Part shown: positions 34,106 through 47,075 of the stretch, in pieces
How the letters are laid out: each line of letters begins with the position of its first letter
Numbering within the stretch: position 1 is the first letter of the stretch
Assembly: GCA_023091665.1 (NCBI GenBank)
Contig: JALJCQ010000001.1
Span: forward strand, 1,302,001 to 1,366,000
Source of the DNA: Pythium myriotylum
Lineage: Eukaryota > Oomycota > Peronosporomycetes > Pythiales > Pythiaceae
Length of the DNA stretch: 64,000 nucleotides
Reading direction: 5' to 3'
Made by a program: the position numbers and the translations under genes
Notes under the pieces: model-generated
Seen by the model: only the letters and a program-made list of their open reading frames with translations
Database searches by the model: none
Told to the model about the DNA's origin: nothing

Positions 34106-35641
34106 CTAAATCACCCCCGAATCTACTTGCTGCGGTGAACCATTCCGGTTGTCGACCCCATGCCCGTCTACCCCGTTCACACCACCATACTCTGCAGCTA
34201 GAAGTACTCGCGCTGTTCCTAGTCGTTGCTGGTCACTTGAAGCGATATTAGCTGCAGACTGCGCGATGAAATGTAAGTGACGATCCTCGTTCACGCGGTC
34301 TGGGTGCGGAAACCGATAAGACTGGATAGTCAAATGTGGAAATTGAGGAGAGCCTACCTTGCTCCCACTTTGAGACAAGGTGCATCACAAACTCTGATAC
34401 ATCCTGTAGTCGCTTGTGGATAACTCGGGAGGGTGTTCGTTGCAGCTCATCAAGAAGTGGCTGAAGTTCAGATCGCGCCATGGAGATCTTCTGATCGTCA
34501 GCTAGCACCTCTTTGGTTAGCACGGAAGAGGTTATAAACGAAGCATTTGATCCAGCGTGAGATGGGTCAGAGGTTCGACCTGAGTTGGCGCTTTCTGCAC
34601 GAACACAAAATACTTGAGCACTTCGTGCCGAAATGAGAAGATAAGGAAGGCAGTAAGTACCTGCATCAGCACTAGCAACTGCAAAGTCACCTGGACATCA
34701 CGCAACAAAATCAGTCAACTGCAGTGATCTGCCTAGCGGCTGGACTATATGACTTGAAATTTGTACATCCGTACCGTTGACACCAAAGTCAGGCTGTGCT
34801 AGCTCATGTTGACGTGGACTGGAATCTTCGGAGGGACCGAGAAGCATTTCATCGGGAACCGAGCTGTTGTTGCTATAACAGTTGAAGATTTCGTCGCTAA
34901 TTCGGTGATTGTGTTGGGAAATCTGAGCCAAGACAACGTATGCGTTTGTCGGGATTTGTGTTGGGAAGGCCAATCCAATGGGTCACGTCTCACCTGGTTG
35001 CGAACGCGAATGAACCACCGCACCTGTGTATCATCGATTTTCTCGTATACCACATCAGCAGTCACGCGGGCCGTACACCCTGTAAATCGATTGTGAAGAT
35101 GTGCGCGTACACCGGTCCCTCGCGAAGGCTGAATGCATCCATGGGTGCACCAATACGCCATTGTCGCGTAGGGAAACGAGTCGGGCACCGGTAACGTCTT
35201 GAATCGGTTTTTACTATTCCACGAGGCGGTCGAGCACGAACTTCTCCGTCGGTAGAGCGTCTTCGTCTGTACCATGTATTCGGTCCATGCGCGAATAAAC
35301 TCGTCCCAACTCGCAAACGTCACTGGTTCCAGAGGCGGCACACGAGTGACGATGCCCACTCCGCTGCGGGACTTCTTTGCCATGTCTTCCCGCCACTTGA
35401 AGTTCTTTGTCCGCCGCTTCTTCACGAGCGAGGCGTCCTCGCCGGAGGTGGCACCGCCTGCACCTGGCGAATGGCTCTCGTCGCCCATAGCAGCGAGAGG
35501 GTCTACGGAACTCGCGAGAAGCGCTGGACTGACGTTGCCGGACGCGTGGCTCGTCGCGCGTGCCGTCGCCGCGTCGCTGGCGGCCCCGTTGGTTGCCTGC
35601 GCGCCTCGAGCGCTCTCTGATCTCGCTGTGCGGCGTCTCAT
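34106..35641 (-). CDS. FAR1/FLYWCH-like zinc DNA-binding protein
   Basis: At least four exons. Exon 1 (35641-34994) has a basic Ala-rich leader, KKRRTKNFKWREDMAKK (possible nuclear signal) and a FAR1-type domain: FASWDEFIRAWTEYM, YRRRSS, WCTHGC, GCTARV. A 71-nt intron (about 34923-34993) then joins VRNQ to ISQHNHRISDEIFNCY, which supplies the closing HNH. Together this gives the C-x3-C...C...H-x-H zinc pattern of the WRKY-GCM1/FLYWCH fold. Downstream exons are less certain: one encodes LTKEVLADDQKISMARSEL and a helical region, the last ends at the stop at 34106. In plants and oomycetes such domains derive from Mutator-like transposases. No transposase catalytic region is visible, so this looks like a domesticated, host regulator gene. 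Confidence 0.65.
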
Positions 35642-36116
35642 TCTCTGTCGACGCCGGTGCCGTCACCCAACTCGAGCTTGAGGTTCGGTTCCTTCAGTCT
35701 CCCATGAACTCCCCCACTCGTCCTTCACGCATAAGTACGCATGGGATCCCCTCTCAGAACTGTTACGTTTCCGTGCAGAGTGGTCACAGAGGGAAGTCAG
35801 CTCTCTGGAGCCTTCTATTAGTGACATCTGGCTACTAGCTACGTGAGCCAGTTCTACGGAAAATCAATTAACATTCTGAACCAATGTTTCTAAACTCAGG
35901 GAGTTTGCAATCGAGTATCTTCTAACAATCTCCATGATGGTTCGATCGTGTTAAGTTCGCAGCTGTGCGATGAGCTCCTCTCTTTCTCGATGAGGAGGTC
36001 CTACTAACTGACAATGGTGAGTTGCTGATCACCGTGACAAGACAAGAGGCAGGCCACCGCGAGGGAATCAAAGGGGATCGAGAGAAGAGAAGCGAAGTCA
36101 AGAGGGGGCCGGCGCC
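35642..36116. other. Divergent promoter region between the FAR1-like and CH-TBC genes
   Basis: About 475 bp with no supported gene and no motif I would single out. Confidence 0.5.
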
Positions 36117-39100
36117 ATGATGATGTCGTCGCCCGCGGTCATGGCGCACCCGTCGAGCCTCTGGCTCGCGCTGCCAGGCCGCATGTCGACGGAGCGCACG
36201 GGCGAGATTGCGCAGCGATGGATGGAGATGGTGCTGGGCGAAAAGTTCTCGCAGGGATTCCCCAAAGTGCTGCTCTCAGGCGAGTGGCTATGCGCGCTCG
36301 CGAATAAGCTCTTCCAGGCCATCGGCATGCGCGACCGTAGCTGTGTGTTCGTCAAAACCTCGTGGCCTTCGGCGATGAGCATCGACTCGGCTACCTCAAT
36401 GACGGCAATCGCAGGGAGTATGGAAGACGCGCTCGGTGATGACCGGCGGTCATCAGAGCGGGCGCGCGATAGCAGCAGTGGCGACATGTGGCTGCAGCAA
36501 AAGCGAATTGCAAGGGAAAATGTTGAGGAATACTTGCGGTGAGTGGACGGACGTACTGAGTTGATCGTGGTGCACAAGATTTATGAGGTTTGCTTTGACA
36601 TTGCACCAGTGCTTGCGAAGTAATTGGGGTGCCGCCTCAAGATATCTTTGAACCGGACGATTTACTTGAACTGCAGAACTTGGATAAAGGTGCGTTTTGA
36701 CATTGGGGATTCCCCTACGGTAAAGATGATCACTGACAAGTCGTGTCGTCTTAGTTTATCGAAATCTTCTCTCGCTCCAGAACGTAGCTATGGTAATCTC
36801 GCATCGGCGGTCGATTGACGCCAGAAGTTCGGCAAGTGTCTCGATGCGTGTTGTTACATCGGACGCCACAACACCATCTTTTCTGACTTCCCGAGATTCG
36901 GTTATGTCAATTCGGAGCAGCAGTGACGTAACGAAAGATGAAAATGTGTCATGGGACCGCGTGCTCAACCAGTATGAACTCCAACTGCTCAAGAGTGCAA
37001 AGTTGGACGAGCTGAAGGGAGATCAAGCTCCTGCGGAGGGTCTAGGGAAGCTGGCTCATGACACCTGGCGCACCGAGGAACACATACGAGCACTGCTCCT
37101 GCGAGACGATGGCTTTGCGCTGCCAGTCCCCGATGAGTTGCACGGCAAGTTATGGCTCCTTGCATCCGGAGCTGCGACTGAGATGCGGCGGTGTAAAGGC
37201 CAATATGGCCGCTTCGTCGCCATGGAGGAAGTAGATACAGACGCGACTCGCCAGATTGATGCAGATTTGCATCGAACAGTCCCGGATGAAGACAAACCTT
37301 CGTGGAACGAAGAGAAAACGAAGATGATGCGTCGAGTACTCATAGCCTACTCATTGTACAACCCCACACTTGGTTACTGTCAAGGATTGAACTATATTGT
37401 GGCTCGGCTGCTTCAATTTGTGGATGAAGAAGAGGCGTTTTATTTGCTGATCAAGATGCTTGGACTTGTGCCAGACGATTATTACACGACAATGGTGAGA
37501 GGAGAGTGCGATTTTGCGATGATGAGCGAAGACTCACTCTGAGTTTTACCCCTGTATCTGCAGCTGGGCCTTGCCGTGGATCAGCATGTATTCGCCGATT
37601 TAGTGCGAATTCAGGCTCCTGAAATTGTCAAGCATCTAGAAGAGCTTGGTGGCTCGGGAATGGAGCTTTCGCTAGCCTGCACAGAATGGTTTTTGACACT
37701 GTTCTCCAGTCCATGTTCCAGAAGCGTTACCGTGCGGATATGGGATTTGATATTTCTAATCGGGGATGAGGTACTGAACGTCGTGCGCTCATCAGTTGAG
37801 GGGAACTCAAAGCATTCTGTGTGGATAGATTCTCTTCCGGGTTGGCCTATCACTCCTGGATCTCGAGAAGGAAGCCCTCTTGAAGTGCAACTCGTACGGT
37901 GATATGCTACGGAGCTTGAATGAGGTATGATATCAAGTCCTAACCAAAGGTCAAACGCGTTTATCTAATCACGTTCGACTTCTTTGTAGCTTGGTCGTCG
38001 TGAAATCGATGCCGCAAAGCTCATTCTGGATGCACAAAAGAAAGAGGTCGTTAGCCGACTCCGTATCGATGACTTTCGCGCTCACCACCGACTGCAGCTC
38101 GCTACTGGAATCGCTGTCCAATCAGCTGAGGAAGCCAGCGATCCGACGAAAGAAGTTGTCCCGGACACAAAAGAGGAGACGAAGGCGAAAGTATTTGGGC
38201 AGAAGAAACGTCAAGGCTTGTTCAAGACAGAGAAAGGTGCCGGTCGTGCGCACAGGTATTGTTTCACATGTTTCACGCGAATTTCATGATCCCGATACTG
38301 ACACTGCAAATTGGTTCTAGGACCTTCGACCGGCACCTGACAGATGACTATGCTGAGTCTCTTCAGAAAGAACACCCAACTTTCTCCTGCTACTACGACG
38401 GTCGACCCCCCCTCGTGTTCGATCAGTACTGGGGTTCCGCGGCAAGTCAGACAATCTGGGGAAGACGGAACTACCGACGGATAACTGAAACGTTGCCAGT
38501 CAAAGAACAGAAAGAAGAGCGCCGGCGATTACAATCTGACGGCTCTGGCCTTGTCAAAGCTCAACGGATACCAGATGATGGGGGCGCTGGGGCGAGAATC
38601 CGCACTGGTTCTGGTCGTGAGCGTCGAAGTAAGAGCATTGGTCTAATACCTCCAAACAAGACAGGCTCAAATCAAAATGGACAACAGCAACATCAGCAAC
38701 CCCCACAACAGATACAACAGGCAAGGAGGCCTGTGGAGGATGAGAACAACTTGAGTCGTTCACCCAAAGGCTGGCTGCAGCGAATTGAGGGGTGGCACAA
38801 AGACCTGAAGATCATGAAGGAGAAGAAGAAAGCTGAAAAGATGAAGAATAAGCTCGGGGATTCGTCGAGCGTCCCAACGCGTGGGGGCATTACCAATCGC
38901 GATAGGGGAATGAATCACACTTTTGCAGCTCCGACATGGCGCCATATTGAAGAGAACGAGGTCAGAGGGAATTCATTTGATGGCCATCATTTGGGGAAGA
39001 AGCGCGTTGAGAAACGCAACGACTCGATGGATGTGAATGTGTCCACGCGCTCTCACTCCGATCCATTCCTATCACCAAACGACCCCCAAAGGCGTAGTTC

Positions 39101-40091
39101 TTTCCAAGATCCGACCCGACAGAGCATGGGGGAGGACATGGAAGCACAGATCAAAATGCGTTCGCAAGAGTCGGACAAGTCTGACTTCGCTCAGTCACAC
39201 GGTCCGACAGAAAGGCGGCACAGTGGAGGTCAACGCCGGGGGTCGATGGGATCCATAGGAACCGAATTTGGAATGGCCAAGGCTGCATCTGCCGAGTCGA
39301 AGCCCCGGCGGCGGCGATCCGTATCAAGACCGGCTCCAGCCTCAACCTCGGCACTGAACTCGTTTGATCTTGATTCCACAGATCACTCACGACTGAGCTT
39401 TGACATGGGAAGGCTGAATCGGTCAGGCGGTCCCGAATTCTTTTCATCAAGCAAGCGTGGTTCTATTTCGAAGGGAAGCCGAGCCGTGTCGGCTGACCTG
39501 GATGAAGAGAAAGTACGAAACGACTCGTACCAACCATTCGGGGCGTCTACCGTGCGTCGCAATCAGTCCATGCCGGTCGAAGATGGCGCTAACCTCCACT
39601 TGCAGCAACAACAACTCCACAATCAGCAACAGTTTTATGGACGTCAGACTCGGAAGATGACGCCCGAGACTGCTCGCGTCATCCGCGAACGAGCACAGGT
39701 GTTGTCGTACATGCAGCGAAAAGTGAGCGACGCGAGCAGCCTCAGCCTTGCAGGGAGCTTTGGAGGGAGCGTCGCTGGTAGCTATCCGCTCACGCCGGCC
39801 GAAAAGAACGACGTACTCCGAATCAGCGAGAGCTCGAGCGACTCATCCAGATACAGCGAGTTCATGCTGCCGACCACTCGGAGTGCCAAGTCGGTTGTGC
39901 AACCAGCAAACGTCCGCAAGAGCTCGTTTTCGTTTTTCGACAAGCTCTCGTCGGATTTGGATGATCTCCACGGATCCTTCATGGAGGATAGCGACACTCG
40001 AGATAGCATTGACAGCGCCATCTTCAGCCGCACGTGGTCGCCTTCGAGTGCCCACCACAAGATCCTCGGTGCCATGGGCACGACGGACTGA
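36117..40091 (+). CDS. Calponin-homology plus TBC (Rab-GAP) protein
   Basis: 1,193 aa in seven exons; introns about 36539-36609, 36690-36754, 37495-37563, 37771-37828, 37925-37989 and 38256-38320, summing to an intact frame. Exons 1-3 encode a CH domain: RWMEMVLGEKF, LLSGEWLCALANKL, NVEEYLR then ACEVIGVPPQDIF, DLLELQNLDKVYRNLLSLQ, with a Ser/Asp-rich insertion in the middle. A TBC domain follows (residues about 310-560): LHGKLWLLASG, IDADLHRTVPD with the arginine finger, NPTLGYCQGLNYIVARLL with the glutamine finger, WFLTLF, WDLIFLIGDE, ILFRVGLSLL. Both catalytic fingers are present, so GAP activity toward a Rab is expected. The last 550 residues are disordered, rich in Ser, Arg and Gln. The CH domain could bind actin or a membrane/cytoskeletal partner. 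Confidence 0.87.
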
Positions 40092-40228
40092 GGCTGAAAC
40101 TTCGATGTACTGAGTTACCACATCGTGCAATAGTGACATATATGTCTGTATAAGTATTCGACGTACATGTCACTATTGTGAGTTTGAACATTGGCGCGGA
40201 AACCAACTTGGGTGCACCAGACGACCCG

Positions 40229-42428
40229 ATGGACGACCACGAGACGGAGGCGTGGAAGGCGGCGCTGCGGCGTTGCGTGGCGACGCGCTCGCACGCGCTG
40301 GTCGATCTCTCGGTCGCGCTCGTGTTCGTGGACGCGCCGCGCGTGGCGCACCCCGTCCACGCGCTCGTCCAGGAAACCGACGACTCGGCGGAAGCTCCGC
40401 TCGTCGTCGTGATGCGTCTGCACCCGCAGATCACAGCGCTTCTCAGAGACTTGTCGTCGAAGACACCGGCCGACGATCTTGACGCGCTTGTGGAGAGCCT
40501 GGTGTTCAGAGACCGTGCGATCTCTACCGTGAACGGCTCGCTTGTCTCGTCGAGCGCAGGAGCGTCTCTCTTCGCCCCGAAAGCAGTCAACCTCGAAGGC
40601 GGCGCACTGCTTCCTTACGGAGAAACTGAGCAAAGCGCGTCGCAGGCACTCACGATGGTGACACTGGCCATCACAAGCGACGAGGAGCGACTGGCGACAG
40701 ACGTGGGCCGAATCATCGTCGTCGTTGAGCACAGCGATGGCTATCTTGCGCGCGACTACGTAGTAGCGACAAGCGGCGACGCAGTGGCGCTACCACGGGT
40801 GATGAAGATCGTCAGGCGTGAATGGAATGGAGGATCCATCGCGCACCTGTCTCTAGATGATGCGCTTGAAGAATTCGAGATGGCGTACATTGAGGAGCAA
40901 GAGATCAACGGTGTTGCTGGTGCGGTCTCCCAGCCGCTATCTGTCCGCGTTTCGGCCGCGTTCGAAATGCGGGATCTTTCCAACATTTCGCGCGCGTCAC
41001 CCTTCCTTATAGAGGAGTGTGGCGTTTTGTCATCTGCAGCCGATGGTGCACTTCCTCCTGTGCTGTTGCTCTCTGACTGGGGAGGATTGGAAAATGTCCG
41101 CTCGCTCTTGTGTAAGCCTCCTCCACAATCTTCCTCCACTCTTTGCTTCTCCGGAGACAGACACAAAATCCCAGAACTGTTTTCTGAGGGATCGAGGAGG
41201 TCTTTGGCTCTGCTACTTCACTTGGAACAAGGGATCCGAGACGGCAGTGTGCCCCAAACTTGGATAGCCTCGACAGATGAAACATCGCTATCCAGTACCG
41301 CGGTCAAGTTCAAACAATTTCTTGACAACATCGATAATGACAACTTCGCGGGAGAAATCGGTGATGACATGGCGAGTAACACGATCGAGTCTTCAATCTC
41401 ACTTTCACTCGATAGAGAACAAGAGCGTGTGCAGAACGGCATCTCCCGTTCTGACATGGATCTCGTGGAGAGATTTTGGGATTTTCTCGCGAGGAATGCG
41501 GATGGGGTGGCTTCAATTCAGCAGTTGCTCCAAGAATTCATCGTGTTCCTTTCGAACACTCGCATTTTCCCACCGCCACATCCAGACAATGATACCCACC
41601 TGGGTCGACTGATTCGATTACGCCTCGGTGAAATCCAGGGTAACCCAACATCACCAAGTTTCACGGCCTCTGTACAGCATCTGATGAGTCAACCCGTCGA
41701 TCTCGCCGCTACTCTTGTCGAAGTTGGCGAATGGAAGATGAAGCGTGATGTCGCTTTCGCTCTCGCGTTGGCAGGTTTCTCTTCTCAAGAGTGCAGCGAG
41801 TTTATAGAAGCGATGCCACGTTTCGATCCACGTAATCGAAGTGTGACTCATGTGCACTGGAAGGCAATGGATCGTGTTCTCCACCTCTGCGCATCAGGAC
41901 AATCGATTCATCTTCCGGTGTCTTTCATGCGGGAGGTTGTTCATGAATGTGTATCGTACTATGCAAGAAGTAGAGAGGGAGCTTCATCGCCCGATCCTTC
42001 GATACTTTTAGATCTCCAATCGTTCATTCCCGATCGACTCCGGGCGAACATTTCAGGTTCGACTAGATCTTTGCGTTAGTTATTGCACTACTGACCAATC
42101 TGAATGTCTTCCAGATCCCCTCTACTGGAATCTACGAATAGCATTCAACTCGGACTTCGAGCATCGTCTACACCTGTGCCAAGATGTGTTCCATTCGAGG
42201 ACCAAGAACTCGATCACTGAGGATGATCTTCTGTTGGACGACACAACACTCAGAGCAATCCATGTGAAGGCACCAGAAAGCTTGCTATTGGAAAGCAGGA
42301 TGGTTAGTTTTATGACCAGACTGGAGGATGAACGTGAGAAACATCTTGACCATCTGCACGTCATGGACGCTCCGAGAGGGATGGTACGCTTCGACAGCAC
42401 GCTGCGTAGACTGCAAGTCTTTTTCTAA
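40229..42428 (+). CDS. ZWILCH: Zwilch-like kinetochore protein (RZZ complex)
   Basis: 713 aa in two exons; intron about 42057-42114, joining RANIS to DPLYWNLRIAFN. Start moved to the ATG at 40229 (MDDHETEAWKAAL); the longer frame begins at GTG. Similarity to animal Zwilch is spread along the protein as I recall that family: an N-terminal mixed alpha/beta part, then SDMDLVERFWDFL, PPHPDNDTHLGRLIR, PVDLAATLVEVGEWKMKRDVAF, and a C-terminal YWNLRIAF with RMVSFMTRLED. With ROD and ZW10, Zwilch forms the RZZ complex that builds the kinetochore corona and recruits dynein and checkpoint proteins. The match is from memory of an otherwise divergent family, so it is probable, not certain. It converges on Elp3 (76 bp). 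Confidence 0.65.
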
Positions 42429-42504
42429 GAGACAGAGTTTATTGGTTAATGCCTATTGCTGCGGTGACTGTACGATGCATGGCCTAGTAGTCCAAAGTGC
42501 GAGC

Positions 42505-44451
42505 TCATCGTCGTCGAATCAATGCAGCCGTAATTACTGCGGCGACCGTGGCAATCCCGACAGCTACAAAGAAACCCCGGTTGTCGAAAGGACATCCGTC
42601 AAGCTTTCTTGGCTCATCCACTTGATTCAGGTGTTTAATCATGAGCTCTCCTTCTCCTTCCACTTCGAAACCCAGGCGCCGGTAAAAGTTCCGCACACCG
42701 ACACCGGCAATGACAGCCATCTTCTTGTATCCATTAGAGCGCGCAATCTCTTCGGCCTTCAGCATGAGCTGCGTGCCAAAACCAATATGCTGAGCCTTGT
42801 ACGAAGGATCTTCAGTCTCGTCTGAACCAATCTTCGACTTCTTATTCTTCTCACCTGCGAGCTGCAACTGTCCATAAACATGCAGTTCTCGAACCAGTGC
42901 GGCGTCCTCAAGTTCCGGGAAAATCCCTGCACCTGGCGTCTTGGACAAACGAAGACGCACAAAGCCACATATCTTGGACTCATCCGGAGGCTCGAAGCTG
43001 ATGAAATACTCATCACCGTCGTTCGCTCGATACTTGCGGATCAACATTTCAGCGTTTGCGATGGCCTCTTCGTCAGTCTTAACCTCACGACACCGGATGC
43101 AACGGCATGGCGTGCCCTGAGCGATCATACGGTTGTTGATTACCTGGCGCAGGTTTGGTTCGTCCATGCCACCGAGAATATACTGACTGGGGATGTCACG
43201 AATAACTCGATTGAGCCGAATCCACGGGTGAACCTTTGCCTTCACCTTCATGAGCAGATCGATGAGAGTGTCTTCGGGATACGGAACATACGTTCCCTCG
43301 TCGAACCATTTCTTGATGACAGTCCAAGGCGTGATTTCGCAAGGATAGATCTTCCACTGATCGGCCTGAAGATCTTCAGAGTCAAGAACATAGTCAAACA
43401 TTTCTCGATCCTTCTCTGGGTCACTGCCGGGAAGGTTAGGCATCAAATGGATATCGGTCTTGTAGCAACAATCACGCAGCAGCGTCATCGCTCGGATTGC
43501 GTCGGCTGTTGTACAACCACGATTGATCTTCTTCAAAATCGCGTCGTCCGTGTGCTGAATTCCCAGCTGAACACGGGTGCACCCGTAGCGACGAAAGCGA
43601 CGCAGCTCATCCGGCGTGATGCAGTCTGGCCGTGTCTCGAGCGTGATGCCAATGATCTTGACCATGGTCGACTCATTCTCGAGCTTTTCTTCCTCTAGTG
43701 ACTTGCGTTCACGCTTCTCACGGTCATAGAACGTGTTGGCGGCGTAAAACAAATCGCGGATGAAGTTCTCCTGGTATTCGTGTGGGTACGACGCCCACGT
43801 ACCTCCCAGCACGAGCAGCTCGATCTTATCGACAGGATGACCGTTCATCGCGAGCGTCACCGCACGGTCGCAGAACTGGAGGACGGGGTCAAAGTCATTT
43901 CGGTTCGCTCGCAGCACGCTCGGCTCGTCGTGGAGATAGCTCCGCGGCTGGTCCGGCTCGTTGGGGCAGTAGTAGCAGTTCCACTGGCAACTGAAGCGCT
44001 GGGTCTTGTTGCCGACCTTTGGGTACGGACTCGTGAGCACCGTGATGACGAGCACGCCCGACTGGCTCTTCTGGGCCTTCTTGACCAGCAACTGCTCGAG
44101 CGCCATGTGCGGCGGCGCCTTGCCCTGCTGCACGAGCATGTTGTAGACGAACTTCATCTGGTTCTTGCGCGGGAGGCACTTGAACTTGCGACGCAGCTTC
44201 ACGAAGGCCTTCTCTAGCTCGCGCGCGTTCTGCGGGTCCTCCGCGACCAGGAACTCGGCCATCTCGAGGTAGAAGGGCACTTGGTCGGGCGGGATGAGCT
44301 TGTCCCACGTGGCGTAGATGTCCTCGATGCTGTTGTTCTTCCAGTCCACGTCCTGGCTGCGCTTGTACGTGTTCGGGTCGTTCACGTCGCCGTCGCGCAG
44401 CGCTCTCTTGGCCGCCCGCGCGCTCGCCGAGCCATCGCCGTTCTCCTCCAT
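42505..44451 (-). CDS. ELP3: Elongator-type acetyltransferase Elp3 with C-terminal tail anchor
   Basis: 648 aa, single exon. The ATG at 44451 (MEENGDGSASA) is preferred over the upstream TTG-initiated frame. The radical-SAM part (about residues 90-410) has CQWNCYYCPNEPD, LVLGGTWASYP, GITLETRPDCI, GCTRVQLGIQHTDD and HLMPNLPGSD. The GNAT part has FISFEPP, GFVRLRLS, LVRELHVYGQL, QHIGFGTQLMLKAEEIA and RNFYRRLGFE. The enzyme forms cm5U-type modifications at tRNA wobble uridine. The cysteine motif is CX3CX2C; typical eukaryotic Elp3 has CX9CX2C. The protein ends in a 17-residue hydrophobic segment plus RRR (FFVAVGIATVAAVITAALI), a tail-anchor signal. Toxoplasma Elp3 is known to be tail-anchored in the mitochondrial outer membrane. 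Confidence 0.9.
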   Translation of the reverse strand: MEENGDGSASARAAKRALRDGDVNDPNTYKRSQDVDWKNNSIEDIYATWDKLIPPDQVPFYLEMAEFLVAEDPQNARELEKAFVKLRRKFKCLPRKNQMKFVYNMLVQQGKAPPHMALEQLLVKKAQKSQSGVLVITVLTSPYPKVGNKTQRFSCQWNCYYCPNEPDQPRSYLHDEPSVLRANRNDFDPVLQFCDRAVTLAMNGHPVDKIELLVLGGTWASYPHEYQENFIRDLFYAANTFYDREKRERKSLEEEKLENESTMVKIIGITLETRPDCITPDELRRFRRYGCTRVQLGIQHTDDAILKKINRGCTTADAIRAMTLLRDCCYKTDIHLMPNLPGSDPEKDREMFDYVLDSEDLQADQWKIYPCEITPWTVIKKWFDEGTYVPYPEDTLIDLLMKVKAKVHPWIRLNRVIRDIPSQYILGGMDEPNLRQVINNRMIAQGTPCRCIRCREVKTDEEAIANAEMLIRKYRANDGDEYFISFEPPDESKICGFVRLRLSKTPGAGIFPELEDAALVRELHVYGQLQLAGEKNKKSKIGSDETEDPSYKAQHIGFGTQLMLKAEEIARSNGYKKMAVIAGVGVRNFYRRLGFEVEGEGELMIKHLNQVDEPRKLDGCPFDNRGFFVAVGIATVAAVITAALIRRR

Positions 44452-44754
44452 GGCTTTCTCGTGCCTCGCGATGTTGGTGGTCTGTGACCAATGATTTAAG
44501 AGGTCTCTAGAGTCAGTACGGTGTGGGTTGATCTTCGAAATGAGGTGCAATGACGTATATAAATACTGGCGGCGACGAGATGCGTCGCCATAAGTTAGGC
44601 TAATCTAATGGTACAGCTATGGGCTGGCGAGGCAGCCGTGCTGGCGCGAGAGTGAGAGGGATTCGCCCTGCGGGTGGCTCGACCGAATGGTGGAACGCAC
44701 GCCGACAAGACCAAATCTCTCTCATGTAACTCTCTTACTCTCTAACGCCTCGGT
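44452..44754. other. Intergenic region with Elp3 promoter and CTP synthase 3' end
   Basis: About 300 bp. It holds a TATA-like and an initiator-like element for Elp3 (listed separately). Nothing else recognised. Confidence 0.5.
44531..44565 (-). promoter_or_regulatory. TATA-like plus initiator-like elements of Elp3
   Basis: On the minus strand, TATTTATATA (44565-44556) is followed about 12 bp later by CTCATTTCGAAGAT (44544-44531), which fits the YTCATTYY initiator core, about 80-115 bp before the ATG. TATA boxes are uncommon in oomycete promoters, so this pairing is suggestive only. Confidence 0.4.

Positions 44755-47075
<2,321 letters not shown>

Noticed and set aside
38259..40091. Separate 610-aa gene downstream of the TBC domain
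   Set aside because: A 65-nt intron (38256-38320) joins it in frame to the TBC gene, and its apparent start lies inside that intron.
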